Virus record (IMG/VR): IMGVR_UViG_3300042992_000821
Span: 1-24,140 of that record
Length of the DNA stretch: 24,140 nt
Origin: a virus
Reading direction: 5' to 3' (one strand)
Made by a program: the position numbers and the translations under genes. Below are positions 7,751 to 14,440 of this stretch, piece by piece. The notes under the pieces were generated by a model that searched no databases, was not told the origin of the DNA, and saw nothing but the letters and a program-made list of their open reading frames with translations. Numbering within the stretch: the stretch's first letter is position 1; each line of letters opens with the position of its first letter.

Positions 7751-9010
7751 ATGGATAAAAACAAGATCGTAAACGACATTTTAAATGAGTGGGCAATGCG
7801 TTCGCATGATGGATTGGTGTCTGGACATGATACGCCGGAAAACATGATAGTACTAAATGAGATATTGTCCGAAAAAGGAATTGCAACTCCAAAAGAAAAG
7901 AAAATTGGACTTGGATTTACCAAACAATCTACGGGATTCACCGCAAAAAATCTTGAAATAGAAAAAGGTTTTAATCCGGGTGTATCTGCGGCTATAATAT
8001 CAAGAGCAAAAAAGTTTTTTGACGAAGAAACATACGCAGAATTTGTAAACACTTATTATGATAAATTGTCGCCCGAACAAGCGATTGATTTCGTGAATAA
8101 GAATTATAATTCTTCAATATATGGAAAATTCATTCAAGCGTTGGATGATACTTCTGTGAGAAGAGAATTGGTAAAAACTCAAGTTGGTCGCGGAGAATTT
8201 ATTTTTACTATTCTGATACAAGGATGCAAAACAACCGGACAAAAATCTGGAGATTTGCAACTAATGGACGGTGGTGTAATAGATGTGAAAGAATTGGATG
8301 CAAGTCAAGGAACATTTAGAGTACCATTGACAGTGTTTGACAGAGGATTTTCCAAACTCAAATTTCCACACGCAATGAATGAATTGTTTTCGTATTGCAG
8401 AAGCACGCCAGATGCTGTGGAAATATTAATAAATATGATCGACGAGGCTGGAATAAAAGATTCTGGAAAAACAAAGTATAGCAAATATACAAAACGATTG
8501 CTCACAGAATTGGATTGGAGTGGAGTCGTCAGCACAGCAATAAAGGGATTGTTTGAGCTTACAATTTATTTGCACAAAATGTCTCCAGATGATTTGGAAA
8601 AGGCGGGAATGAAAGATAGAGTAGAATTTGATATCGGAGACGACCAACAAATAATGTCAATTGATAAAATTTCTCCGGAAACAAAAAATAAAATTTTGAA
8701 TCCCGGCACAGCATCCGAACCAGTGACATTGAATGTATCAGCAATATCGGATAAAAAGAACGCAATATTGTTACCGGAAATAAAAAACTTGGAAATTTTT
8801 AAAAAACCCGCAAGTCCAGAAGAAATGTTTACTTCACGCAGAATCGCGGAAGAGATGTTTAGTTCTATGAAACATTATTCCGCCGGAATAATATTTTATC
8901 AAACGGGTGCATCAGAGCCGTTTTATTATGAACCGGACTTGTCAAATTTAAAAAATCCTTTTATATTTTATCTATATGCACAAAACGCCGTGGCGTTTAA
9001 GAGAATATAA
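7751..9010 (+). CDS. Unknown phage protein with PD-(D/E)XK nuclease-like motif (420 aa)
   Basis: ATG 7751 is chosen over an upstream in-frame ATG at 7700, which would run through the promoter-like elements. The N-terminus (MDKNKIVNDILNEW) is an amphipathic helix with L-N-E at 11-13, followed by a short module (SHDGLVSGHDTPENM, 18-32) of a type I recall at the start of other marine phage proteins. Residues 146-180 read GRGEF...SGDL...VIDVKE. With E149, D168, D178 and K180 this matches the E, D, (D/E)xK order of PD-(D/E)XK nucleases. The rest (200-420) is mixed helix/strand without a recognised domain. The nuclease assignment is inferred from spacing of four residues only. It is followed at 8 bases by another unknown gene, suggesting co-expression. 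Confidence 0.5.
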   Translation: MDKNKIVNDILNEWAMRSHDGLVSGHDTPENMIVLNEILSEKGIATPKEKKIGLGFTKQSTGFTAKNLEIEKGFNPGVSAAIISRAKKFFDEETYAEFVNTYYDKLSPEQAIDFVNKNYNSSIYGKFIQALDDTSVRRELVKTQVGRGEFIFTILIQGCKTTGQKSGDLQLMDGGVIDVKELDASQGTFRVPLTVFDRGFSKLKFPHAMNELFSYCRSTPDAVEILINMIDEAGIKDSGKTKYSKYTKRLLTELDWSGVVSTAIKGLFELTIYLHKMSPDDLEKAGMKDRVEFDIGDDQQIMSIDKISPETKNKILNPGTASEPVTLNVSAISDKKNAILLPEIKNLEIFKKPASPEEMFTSRRIAEEMFSSMKHYSAGIIFYQTGASEPFYYEPDLSNLKNPFIFYLYAQNAVAFKRI

Positions 9011-9018
9011 CTTTGACT

Positions 9019-9915
9019 ATGAAAAATAAGATTACATCACTGATTGATATTATATTGACAGAATCGGCATTAGATCCGCGAATTGAAAGTGGTATTTTTG
9101 ATATACATAATATTGAGCATATGCAAATCATGGCAGAACATATGGCTGCGCAGGGTATTGATGGTGCTATTATTTCCGAAGTAATCAATGAATTGGTGGT
9201 TGACGAAGGTAAGTATCCAGAACGACAGGCATACAACAAAGATGGTTGGCTCGTAACATTTCCATCGGCTGAATATAAACAACGTGCAATAAAGAAAGGA
9301 ACACACTATGGGTCCGATCCAACTCATGGTAAAGGCGGAATGCATTTGTATTATAAGGGTAAAGGAAAACAAAAGAGACAAACACAACAAACTTTGACAT
9401 CCACCGGTTCCAAAACCCCCGTACAAAAAGCACCCGTGCAACCTGCCACACAACCAGCCCCAACGGAAAAACCAATAGCCACTGCAACTACCATAGATAA
9501 ATCAACCGGCTCAAAGAAAAAATCCAACAAAACACCGCCGACAGAACCGGAAGAATATACAGATGACTATACAGCGTCCGATGATGCCGATGATGAGGAA
9601 AAAGCAGCACAAGCATTTGGAGATTTTTGGGCAAAAAACAAACAACCGACTGCACAGCCAGCACTAGCCCAACAAACTCCTCAAGTCGCACCAACCCCAG
9701 CACAGGCACCGGTATCTCCAATGACACCCGACTTCACAAAACCTTCCAAAAAATTTGCCACGGATAAAGGGTGGAAATCAACGCCATATGGTGAATGGCG
9801 TGATCGTCTTGGAAATACAGTAGCCGTGACCGGTCTATCCGGTGAAGTAGTTCCGCTCAAAAATACAGACCGCGATGAATTAAAAATCGCATCTGAAAAA
9901 AATACTGCGGTGTAA
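9019..9915 (+). CDS. Unknown modular phage protein with Pro/Thr/Gln-rich linker (298 aa)
   Basis: ATG 9019 (a TTG two codons earlier is possible) lies 8 bases after the previous stop. Three parts are visible. Residues 1-62 are helical; the start MKNKITSLIDIILTE contains L-T-E at 13-15 and resembles a capsid-targeting peptide. Residues 63-120 form a basic module with GKYPERQAYNKDGWLVTFPS and KKGTHYGSDPTHGKGG, a pattern I recall in other marine phage proteins. Residues 121-245 are low complexity, rich in Thr, Pro, Ala, Gln and Lys, with an acidic patch DDADDEE (188-194). The last 50 residues are compact and charged. The layout suggests a nucleic-acid- or capsid-associated virion protein with a flexible tether, but no function is established. 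Confidence 0.55.
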   Translation: MKNKITSLIDIILTESALDPRIESGIFDIHNIEHMQIMAEHMAAQGIDGAIISEVINELVVDEGKYPERQAYNKDGWLVTFPSAEYKQRAIKKGTHYGSDPTHGKGGMHLYYKGKGKQKRQTQQTLTSTGSKTPVQKAPVQPATQPAPTEKPIATATTIDKSTGSKKKSNKTPPTEPEEYTDDYTASDDADDEEKAAQAFGDFWAKNKQPTAQPALAQQTPQVAPTPAQAPVSPMTPDFTKPSKKFATDKGWKSTPYGEWRDRLGNTVAVTGLSGEVVPLKNTDRDELKIASEKNTAV

Positions 9916-9916
9916 T

Positions 9917-10312
9917 ATGCCAGAATATAATGCACAGCTGTTGTGTACGTTTGCAAAATATCAAACTTACGAAAATGAAATAACTGCATTGAGCAGCTAT
10001 TATCAAATCGTAGACAATAAAGTGTATGTATTACAAAGTGGAGACAATATTGATGACATATTTTTGACTTATAATGTAGTAAAGAATGGCAGTGAGTTTT
10101 ATCCACATACCATGAGTGTGCATCGTAAAAAAGAATATAACATTATCTATAGCATAAATGCTCTCAACGAGTTGATCAAACTTGAGAATAATGGGGTAAT
10201 GTCATCTTCGCATCAAATATCTTGGAACAATTATCGTAGCTGTTTTATCACATCGCGTGACGGAAAAGTCAAAATCACGCCAACAAAATTAGTCAAAATT
10301 GTTAAAATATAA
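9917..10312 (+). CDS. Unknown small phage protein (131 aa)
   Basis: ATG 9917 follows the previous TAA by one base. The protein is neutral, Tyr- and Asn-rich, without membrane segment, Cys pair or recognised motif. The C-terminal 35 residues (ISWNNYRSCFITSRDGKV then TPTKLVKIVKI) look like a small beta-rich unit with a Lys-rich end. It is the last gene before a 200-base gap that separates the virion-like genes from the replication block. I do not recognise the family. Tight spacing and matching codon use support it as a real gene. Confidence 0.6.
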   Translation: MPEYNAQLLCTFAKYQTYENEITALSSYYQIVDNKVYVLQSGDNIDDIFLTYNVVKNGSEFYPHTMSVHRKKEYNIIYSINALNELIKLENNGVMSSSHQISWNNYRSCFITSRDGKVKITPTKLVKIVKI

Positions 10313-10360
10313 TTACCAAATTTTTTAGGTATTTAACCTATGAATTTATACTTATATTTG

Positions 10361-10382
10361 AATTAACAAATGACTAATTAAC
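10361..10382 (+). promoter_or_regulatory. 22-bp upstream element shared with the helicase gene
   Basis: AATTAACAA(A)TGACTAA(T)TAAC matches 14386-14407 at 20 of 22 positions, with substitutions only at positions 10 and 18. Each copy lies in the non-coding gap before a core replication gene (ssb here, helicase there). It may be the binding site of a phage or host activator or part of a middle promoter. Confidence 0.45.
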
Positions 10383-10430
10383 GATTAAAAAATGAGCATA
10401 TTGCTTATTATAGATTGACCATTGTCGTTT

Positions 10431-10482
10431 GTTGATGCATTGTATCAACCTTGACCTAGTTGATGCATTTCAAATTGGTCAA
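10431..10482 (+). promoter_or_regulatory. Tandem hairpin leader upstream of the SSB gene
   Basis: Two adjacent inverted repeats lie 31 bases before the SSB start. The first is GTTGAT (10431-10436) with ATCAAC (10444-10449), loop of 7. The second is TTGACC (10451-10456) with GGTCAA (10477-10482), enclosing an inner TTGA/TCAA stem (10460-10463 with 10470-10473) and a 6-base loop. The 11-mer GTTGATGCATT occurs in both (10431 and 10459), and TTGACC also occurs at 10415. T4 gp32 represses its own translation through a structured leader, so autogenous control is a reasonable hypothesis here. The rest of the 10313-10512 gap is A/T-rich and non-coding. Confidence 0.45.
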
Positions 10483-10512
10483 ACAAGATTAAACATTAAC
10501 AAATAAAAAATT

Positions 10513-11331
10513 ATGGCATTGGACCTATCAAAAATTAAATCGCGTCTTGATTCTCTCAAGAGCAACACAACAAAATCCACTTCATTGTGGAAACCGCAAG
10601 GTAAACAAACGATCCGTATTGTTCCTTACTCACACAATCCTGAAAATCCGTTCATTGAATTGCTTTTTCATTACAACATGAATGGCAAGACATATTTGTC
10701 TCCATCTTCGTTTGGTCGTCCAGATCCAATCGTTGAGTTTGCCAGCAAGCTCAAGAAGACTGGCAGCAAAGAAGAATGGAAACAGGGACGGGCTTTGGAA
10801 CCAAAACTTCGTACATATGTTCCTATTCTTGTTCGCGGTCAAGAATCTGAAGGTGTGAAATTCTGGGGTATGGGCAAGCAAGTATATCAAGAAATTCTTG
10901 CCATCATTGCTGATCCTGACTATGGTGATATTACTGACCTAAAATCTGGTCGCGATATTACTGTGGAATTCAAAACCGCAGAAGAAACCGGAAAGTCATT
11001 TCCAGAAACTACAATTCGCGTCAAGCCAAATGCAACTGTTGCGTTTGATGTGAATGATGGTGCAGTCAAAGAAAAGGTCAAAAATCAGAAGAACGTCACA
11101 GACCTGTTTCCTGAATTGACTTATGATGAACTGGCATCTGTTATGGATACTTGGCTCAATGCCTCAGAAGCAAATCCAGACGGTGATTCTGCACCAGAAA
11201 CAACTGACACTGCCTCGGAAGAACCTGCCTCAAAGCCGGTTGTGAGTGCAACCGCCAAGGCTTCTGTCAAGGCTCCCGCCAACACAAAGGCAATTGCGGA
11301 CGAGTTTAATGATTTGTTCAACAACGCCTAA
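10513..11331 (+). CDS. Single-stranded DNA-binding protein, gp32 type, without zinc cysteines
   Basis: 272 residues (T4 gp32 is 301). The N-terminus LSKIKSRLDSL, the segment WKPQGKQTIRIVPY (26-39) and PFIELLFHY (46-54) are the usual start of the gp32 OB-fold core. Residues 53-76 correspond to the gp32 zinc-binding loop, but the Cys positions are Ser, Asp and Val (YLSPSSFGRPDPIVEF), and the whole protein has no Cys. The core continues to about residue 180 (FWGMGKQVYQEIL, then VEFKTAEETGKSF). The C-terminal tail is Asp/Glu/Ala/Thr-rich and ends DEFNDLFNNA, like the acidic partner-binding tails of SSBs. It coats ssDNA during replication and recombination. A terminator follows directly, so it may be expressed largely on its own. 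Arg codons are CGN only. Confidence 0.88.
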   Translation: MALDLSKIKSRLDSLKSNTTKSTSLWKPQGKQTIRIVPYSHNPENPFIELLFHYNMNGKTYLSPSSFGRPDPIVEFASKLKKTGSKEEWKQGRALEPKLRTYVPILVRGQESEGVKFWGMGKQVYQEILAIIADPDYGDITDLKSGRDITVEFKTAEETGKSFPETTIRVKPNATVAFDVNDGAVKEKVKNQKNVTDLFPELTYDELASVMDTWLNASEANPDGDSAPETTDTASEEPASKPVVSATAKASVKAPANTKAIADEFNDLFNNA

Positions 11332-11362
11332 TAAGCGTTGATCAATCAATAAACTAAATTAT

Positions 11363-11401
11363 AAAAGGGTGTACTGTTGTACACAATGGTACACCCTTTT
11401 T
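11363..11401 (+). terminator. Rho-independent terminator after the SSB gene
   Basis: A 12-bp stem, AAAAGGGTGTAC (11363-11374) with GTACACCCTTTT (11389-11400), encloses a 14-base loop that itself contains TTGTACACAA. The right arm ends in a T run. It lies 31 bases after the SSB stop and before the recombinase gene. Confidence 0.85.
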
Positions 11402-11424
11402 AACTTTTAAAAATAATAATTATT

Positions 11425-12657
11425 ATGGAAAAAGAAAAAAAGAAAAAATCCGTAGAAGTTGAAATTACATCCGGTCGAGATGAACTGGCAGAAGCATTGG
11501 CTGAGTCTATCAACAAGAACAGTGACGGTAAAGTTGCTTTCTTTCTTGACGCCGAAGACGATCCTTCTCAAATAGTTGATTGGGTTTCTAGCGGAAACAG
11601 TTTGGTTGATTTGGCTATTGCCAATCGTCCAAACGCGGGGTTGCCTGTTGGTCGAATTACTGAACTAACTGGTCTTGAAGCATCTGGAAAAAGTTTAATG
11701 GGTGCTCATTTGCTTGCAGAAACACAGCGCAAGGGAGGTATGGCAGTCTTCATTGATACAGAAACATCTGTTTCAACTGAATTCTTGACTGCGATTGGAG
11801 TTGATGTACCAAAAATGTTGTATATCAATGTTGATACTGTCGAAGATATTTTTGATAAAATCGAAGAAATCATCGGCTATGTTCGCAAGAGCAGCAAGAA
11901 TCGTCTTGTTACAATTCTTGTTGACTCGGTTGCTGCTGCTTCCACAAAAAAGGAAATGGCAAGCGATCACGGTGCCGATGGCTATGCCACTGGCAAAGCC
12001 ATCGCAATCAGCAAAGCAATGAGAAAGATCACAGGGCTGATTGCCAAACAGCGTATTTGTTTGGCTTTCACCAATCAACTTCGCCAAAAGGTTGGCTTTG
12101 TTGGATTGGGCGATCCATACACAACCAGTGGTGGCAAGGCTCTTGCTTTCCACGCCTCGTTGCGTTTGCGTCTAAAGAGTATCGGTCAAATCAAAAACAA
12201 CGACAAGCAAGCAATTGGTATCAAAACCAAATGCACGGTTATCAAAAATCGCATGGGACCACCAATGCGTTCTGTTGAGTTTGATATCTACTTTGACCGT
12301 GGCATTGACAACTATGGAAATTGGTTGGAAAAACTGATTGAATGGGATGTTGTTACCAACGCCAAGAAAGTGAAAGTTGCGGGTGAGAAAAAAACCAAGA
12401 AGCAATTAGAAGAAGAAAAAGAAGAAGACAAGAAAGCAAAGAATCTTCAATTCATCATGGAGGTTGTTGGTAAAGAACCAGAAACCGTTGTGTTTGAAAA
12501 GAGAGACTTGCCAAAGTTGCTTGTTGATCGCCCCGAATGTAAAGAATACTTGTATTCTAAGATTTGCGAGCAATTCGTAATGAAATACAAGGCACCGAAT
12601 AGTGAAATGGCAGATGATATTTCATATGATTCGGAAGCAGAAGGAATGGAAGATTAA
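11425..12657 (+). CDS. recA: RecA-type recombinase (functional UvsX equivalent)
   Basis: 410 residues. Walker A is GLEASGKS (83-90), the catalytic Glu is in FIDTETS (E113), Walker B is LVTILVDS (161-168), and the L2 DNA-binding region reads NQLRQKVG...TTSGGKALAFHAS (217-245), with Q218 at the ATP-sensing position. These motifs follow bacterial RecA more closely than T4 UvsX, whose P-loop I recall as lacking the RecA GPESSGKT form. It promotes strand exchange in recombination-dependent replication and repair, on ssDNA handled by the adjacent SSB. After the core comes a Lys/Glu-rich stretch (about 324-345), probably coiled coil, and an acidic C-terminus (EAEGMED). The leader is A/T-only (aattattATGg). 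Confidence 0.9.
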   Translation: MEKEKKKKSVEVEITSGRDELAEALAESINKNSDGKVAFFLDAEDDPSQIVDWVSSGNSLVDLAIANRPNAGLPVGRITELTGLEASGKSLMGAHLLAETQRKGGMAVFIDTETSVSTEFLTAIGVDVPKMLYINVDTVEDIFDKIEEIIGYVRKSSKNRLVTILVDSVAAASTKKEMASDHGADGYATGKAIAISKAMRKITGLIAKQRICLAFTNQLRQKVGFVGLGDPYTTSGGKALAFHASLRLRLKSIGQIKNNDKQAIGIKTKCTVIKNRMGPPMRSVEFDIYFDRGIDNYGNWLEKLIEWDVVTNAKKVKVAGEKKTKKQLEEEKEEDKKAKNLQFIMEVVGKEPETVVFEKRDLPKLLVDRPECKEYLYSKICEQFVMKYKAPNSEMADDISYDSEAEGMED

Positions 12658-12667
12658 AGAAATTAAT

Positions 12668-12693
12668 CGTGTGGAGTGAAATACCTCCACACG
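12668..12693 (+). terminator. Stable 9-bp hairpin after the recombinase gene
   Basis: CGTGTGGAG (12668-12676) pairs with CTCCACACG (12685-12693) around an 8-base loop, 10 bases after the recombinase stop. The sequence after it is not a clean T run, so it may be a partial terminator or an mRNA 3'-end stabiliser or processing site. Confidence 0.5.
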
Positions 12694-12706
12694 GTTCTCA
12701 AATAAA

Positions 12707-12725
12707 ATATTATGGCAACAAAAAA
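12707..12725 (+). repeat. 19-bp translation-start repeat, copy 1
   Basis: ATATTATGGCAACAAAAAA spans the start codon of the 12712 gene and is repeated exactly at 12948-12966 across the start of the next gene. Both proteins therefore begin MATK. Confidence 0.6.
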
Positions 12726-12948
12726 AGAAAACAATAAAAAAATTCCTCTCGAAGAATTGAGTTATGAGAGTTTTGAAAAGATGACTGAAGAAGAAGTGTT
12801 TAAAACATATTCGGCTGACATTAAAGATTATGGGCGTTGGCTTTGGAGAGAACAAGATAAAGGTGGTCCCACATATTCTTTGCAGCAATGCATTGAACAA
12901 GCAAAGCGGGAGTTGATGGAAGGCAACTGGGGACCAGCATCCGAATAA
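12712..12948 (+). CDS. Small unknown protein (78 aa)
   Basis: Starts at ATG 12712 in an A/T-only leader. A Lys/Asn-rich N-terminus (MATKKENNKK) is followed by two predicted helices, EELSYESFEKMTEEEVFKTY and LQQCIEQAKRELMEG, and a short aromatic stretch DYGRWLWREQ. No catalytic or metal-binding motif was seen. It lies between the recombinase and the 5' nuclease, so a recombination or replication accessory role (the neighbourhood where T4 keeps uvsY-like helpers) is conceivable but not supported by a motif. The family is not recognised. Confidence 0.6.
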   Translation: MATKKENNKKIPLEELSYESFEKMTEEEVFKTYSADIKDYGRWLWREQDKGGPTYSLQQCIEQAKRELMEGNWGPASE

Positions 12949-12966
12949 TATTATGGCAACAAAAAA
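12948..12966 (+). repeat. 19-bp translation-start repeat, copy 2
   Basis: Exact copy of 12707-12725, spanning the ATG at 12953. The repeat covers only the start region; the proteins diverge immediately afterwards. Confidence 0.6.
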
Positions 12967-13309
12967 TAAATATATTACATCAAATTTTACACCCGCCGAA
13001 CCAGAAGAATTTCAAAAATGGTGCAAAGAAAAGAAGATTGAAATTCATAAAACTGGATATGGAGATAATGTATATTTGACTACAAATAAATGCAGTCTTA
13101 GATATGATGAGCAACTTGTTCGTTTTACAAAACATGACAATGTAGCACTTCGCACTGTTATGCTTTGTGAAATACGATTCAAAGGAAATGAACTGATGGG
13201 ATCAACGTTCTGTAAAGTAGATGACAGTGGTATAAAAGAAGTTGGTGGATTATCATATCTACACAACATGCAAAGATTCTTCAACGCCATATTGGAACAA
13301 ACAAAGTAA
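12953..13309 (+). CDS. Small unknown protein (118 aa)
   Basis: ATG 12953 is 4 bases after the previous stop, and its own TAA abuts the ATG of the nuclease gene. The protein is alpha/beta with several Cys (KWCKEKK, NKCSLRY, MLCEI, TFCKV) that are not arranged as CxxC pairs. The C-terminus is a helix (LHNMQRFFNAILEQTK). The pattern of short strands in the middle (NVYLTTNKCSLRY, LVRFTKH) suggests a small beta-sheet domain. No family was recognised. Its tight coupling to the 5' nuclease suggests a joint role in DNA metabolism. Confidence 0.6.
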   Translation: MATKNKYITSNFTPAEPEEFQKWCKEKKIEIHKTGYGDNVYLTTNKCSLRYDEQLVRFTKHDNVALRTVMLCEIRFKGNELMGSTFCKVDDSGIKEVGGLSYLHNMQRFFNAILEQTK

Positions 13310-14374
13310 ATGCAAGATCCAACAAAAAAGAAATTCGCATCAATATTCTCTCAGATAAAATCTGAACATGCTTCATTGCCTGTAAACACAAAGAAAGAAA
13401 AAAATAGTGATATTCTGGTGGTTGATGGAACTAACAACTTTATTCGCTGTTGGGTTGCAACACCTACACTGAGTGATAATGGTGAACATGTTGGTGGCGT
13501 GTCTGGGTTTTTGAGTAGTTTGGGTTATGCTATCAAACTGTTGCGTCCAACCAGAGTTATTGTTGTATTTGACGGCAAAGGTGGTAGTGAACGTCGCAGA
13601 AAGTTATATCCACAATATAAAGATGGTAGAAAGGTTATGAAACGACTTAATCGTGCATATGAAGATATGAGCGACGGAAATACTGAACAAAAATCAGTTG
13701 TGGAGCAAATGGGTAAACTTGTATCTTTTCTACAAGAACTTCCTGTGAGCATTGTGTCAATTGATTATATTGAAGCAGATGACACTATTGGATATATTGC
13801 TACACAGATGTATAAAGATAGCAGAATCACTATCATGAGTGCTGATAAAGATTTTCTACAACTGGTAAATGATCGTGTACAAATTTGGAGTCCAATCAAG
13901 AAAAAGATTTATGGAGTACAGGATGTAATCAATGAATATGGTATTCATCCCAGCAATTTTATTTATTATCGTATATTAGAAGGAGATTCTTCTGATAATA
14001 TTGATGGTGTAAGCGGCATTGGACTAAAAACTGCAATCAAAAGATTTCCTATGCTTGTTGAATCAACCGAAACTTCGGTAGAAAATATTCTGCTTCGAGC
14101 CAAAGATTGTATCAATGAGTCTAAAGTATATGCTACGGTTGTTGAAAATTCAGAAATTGTACAACGTAACTATACTCTGATGCAACTGAAAGAACCGAAT
14201 TTTGCACCATCTTTGCAAATGAAGATTGACGAATCGGTACAACGCATATATGATTTCAACAAGTTTCGGTTTATTCAGAAACTAACCACATATGGTATGC
14301 ATACAAGTATACCAAATTTTCATGTGTGGTTGCAAGAAGTGTTCTATCCTTTATCGGTGTTGGCCACTTCTTAA
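13310..14374 (+). CDS. FEN-family 5'-3' nuclease (T4 RNase H type)
   Basis: 354 residues (T4 RNase H is 305). The metal-binding acids of the FEN family are visible in order: D39 in VVDGTNNFIR, D88 in VVFDGKGG, EADD (155-158), SADKD (177-181) and GDSSDN (225-230, D226 and D229). GVSGIGLKTA (233-242) is the helix-hairpin-type (H3TH) DNA-binding loop. The conserved RRKLYPQYKDGR segment (96-107) follows the second acid, as in Pol I 5' nuclease and T4 RNase H. It would remove RNA primers and flaps from lagging-strand fragments. Its ATG directly abuts the previous stop. The first 33 residues are a Lys-rich extension. No polymerase domain is attached. Confidence 0.88.
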   Translation: MQDPTKKKFASIFSQIKSEHASLPVNTKKEKNSDILVVDGTNNFIRCWVATPTLSDNGEHVGGVSGFLSSLGYAIKLLRPTRVIVVFDGKGGSERRRKLYPQYKDGRKVMKRLNRAYEDMSDGNTEQKSVVEQMGKLVSFLQELPVSIVSIDYIEADDTIGYIATQMYKDSRITIMSADKDFLQLVNDRVQIWSPIKKKIYGVQDVINEYGIHPSNFIYYRILEGDSSDNIDGVSGIGLKTAIKRFPMLVESTETSVENILLRAKDCINESKVYATVVENSEIVQRNYTLMQLKEPNFAPSLQMKIDESVQRIYDFNKFRFIQKLTTYGMHTSIPNFHVWLQEVFYPLSVLATS

Positions 14375-14385
14375 TTTTACATTCT

Positions 14386-14426
14386 AATTAACAATTGACT
14401 AAATAACAAATACGAAATATCGTATT
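14386..14426 (+). promoter_or_regulatory. Promoter-like region before the helicase gene
   Basis: 14386-14407 is the second copy of the 22-bp element found at 10361-10382 (20/22 identical). It contains TTGACT (14395-14400), a -35-like hexamer; with a 17-base spacer, TATCGT (14418-14423) could serve as -10. Overlapping it is an inverted repeat AATACG (14409-14414)/CGTATT (14421-14426), a possible operator. The gap holds no ORF. Confidence 0.42.
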
Positions 14427-14440
14427 AACTAATAACTATT

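Noticed and set aside
10313-10512. tRNA or small RNA gene in the 200-base gap before ssb
   Set aside because: No cloverleaf with acceptor stem and T-loop is seen; the paired segments fit two simple leader hairpins better.
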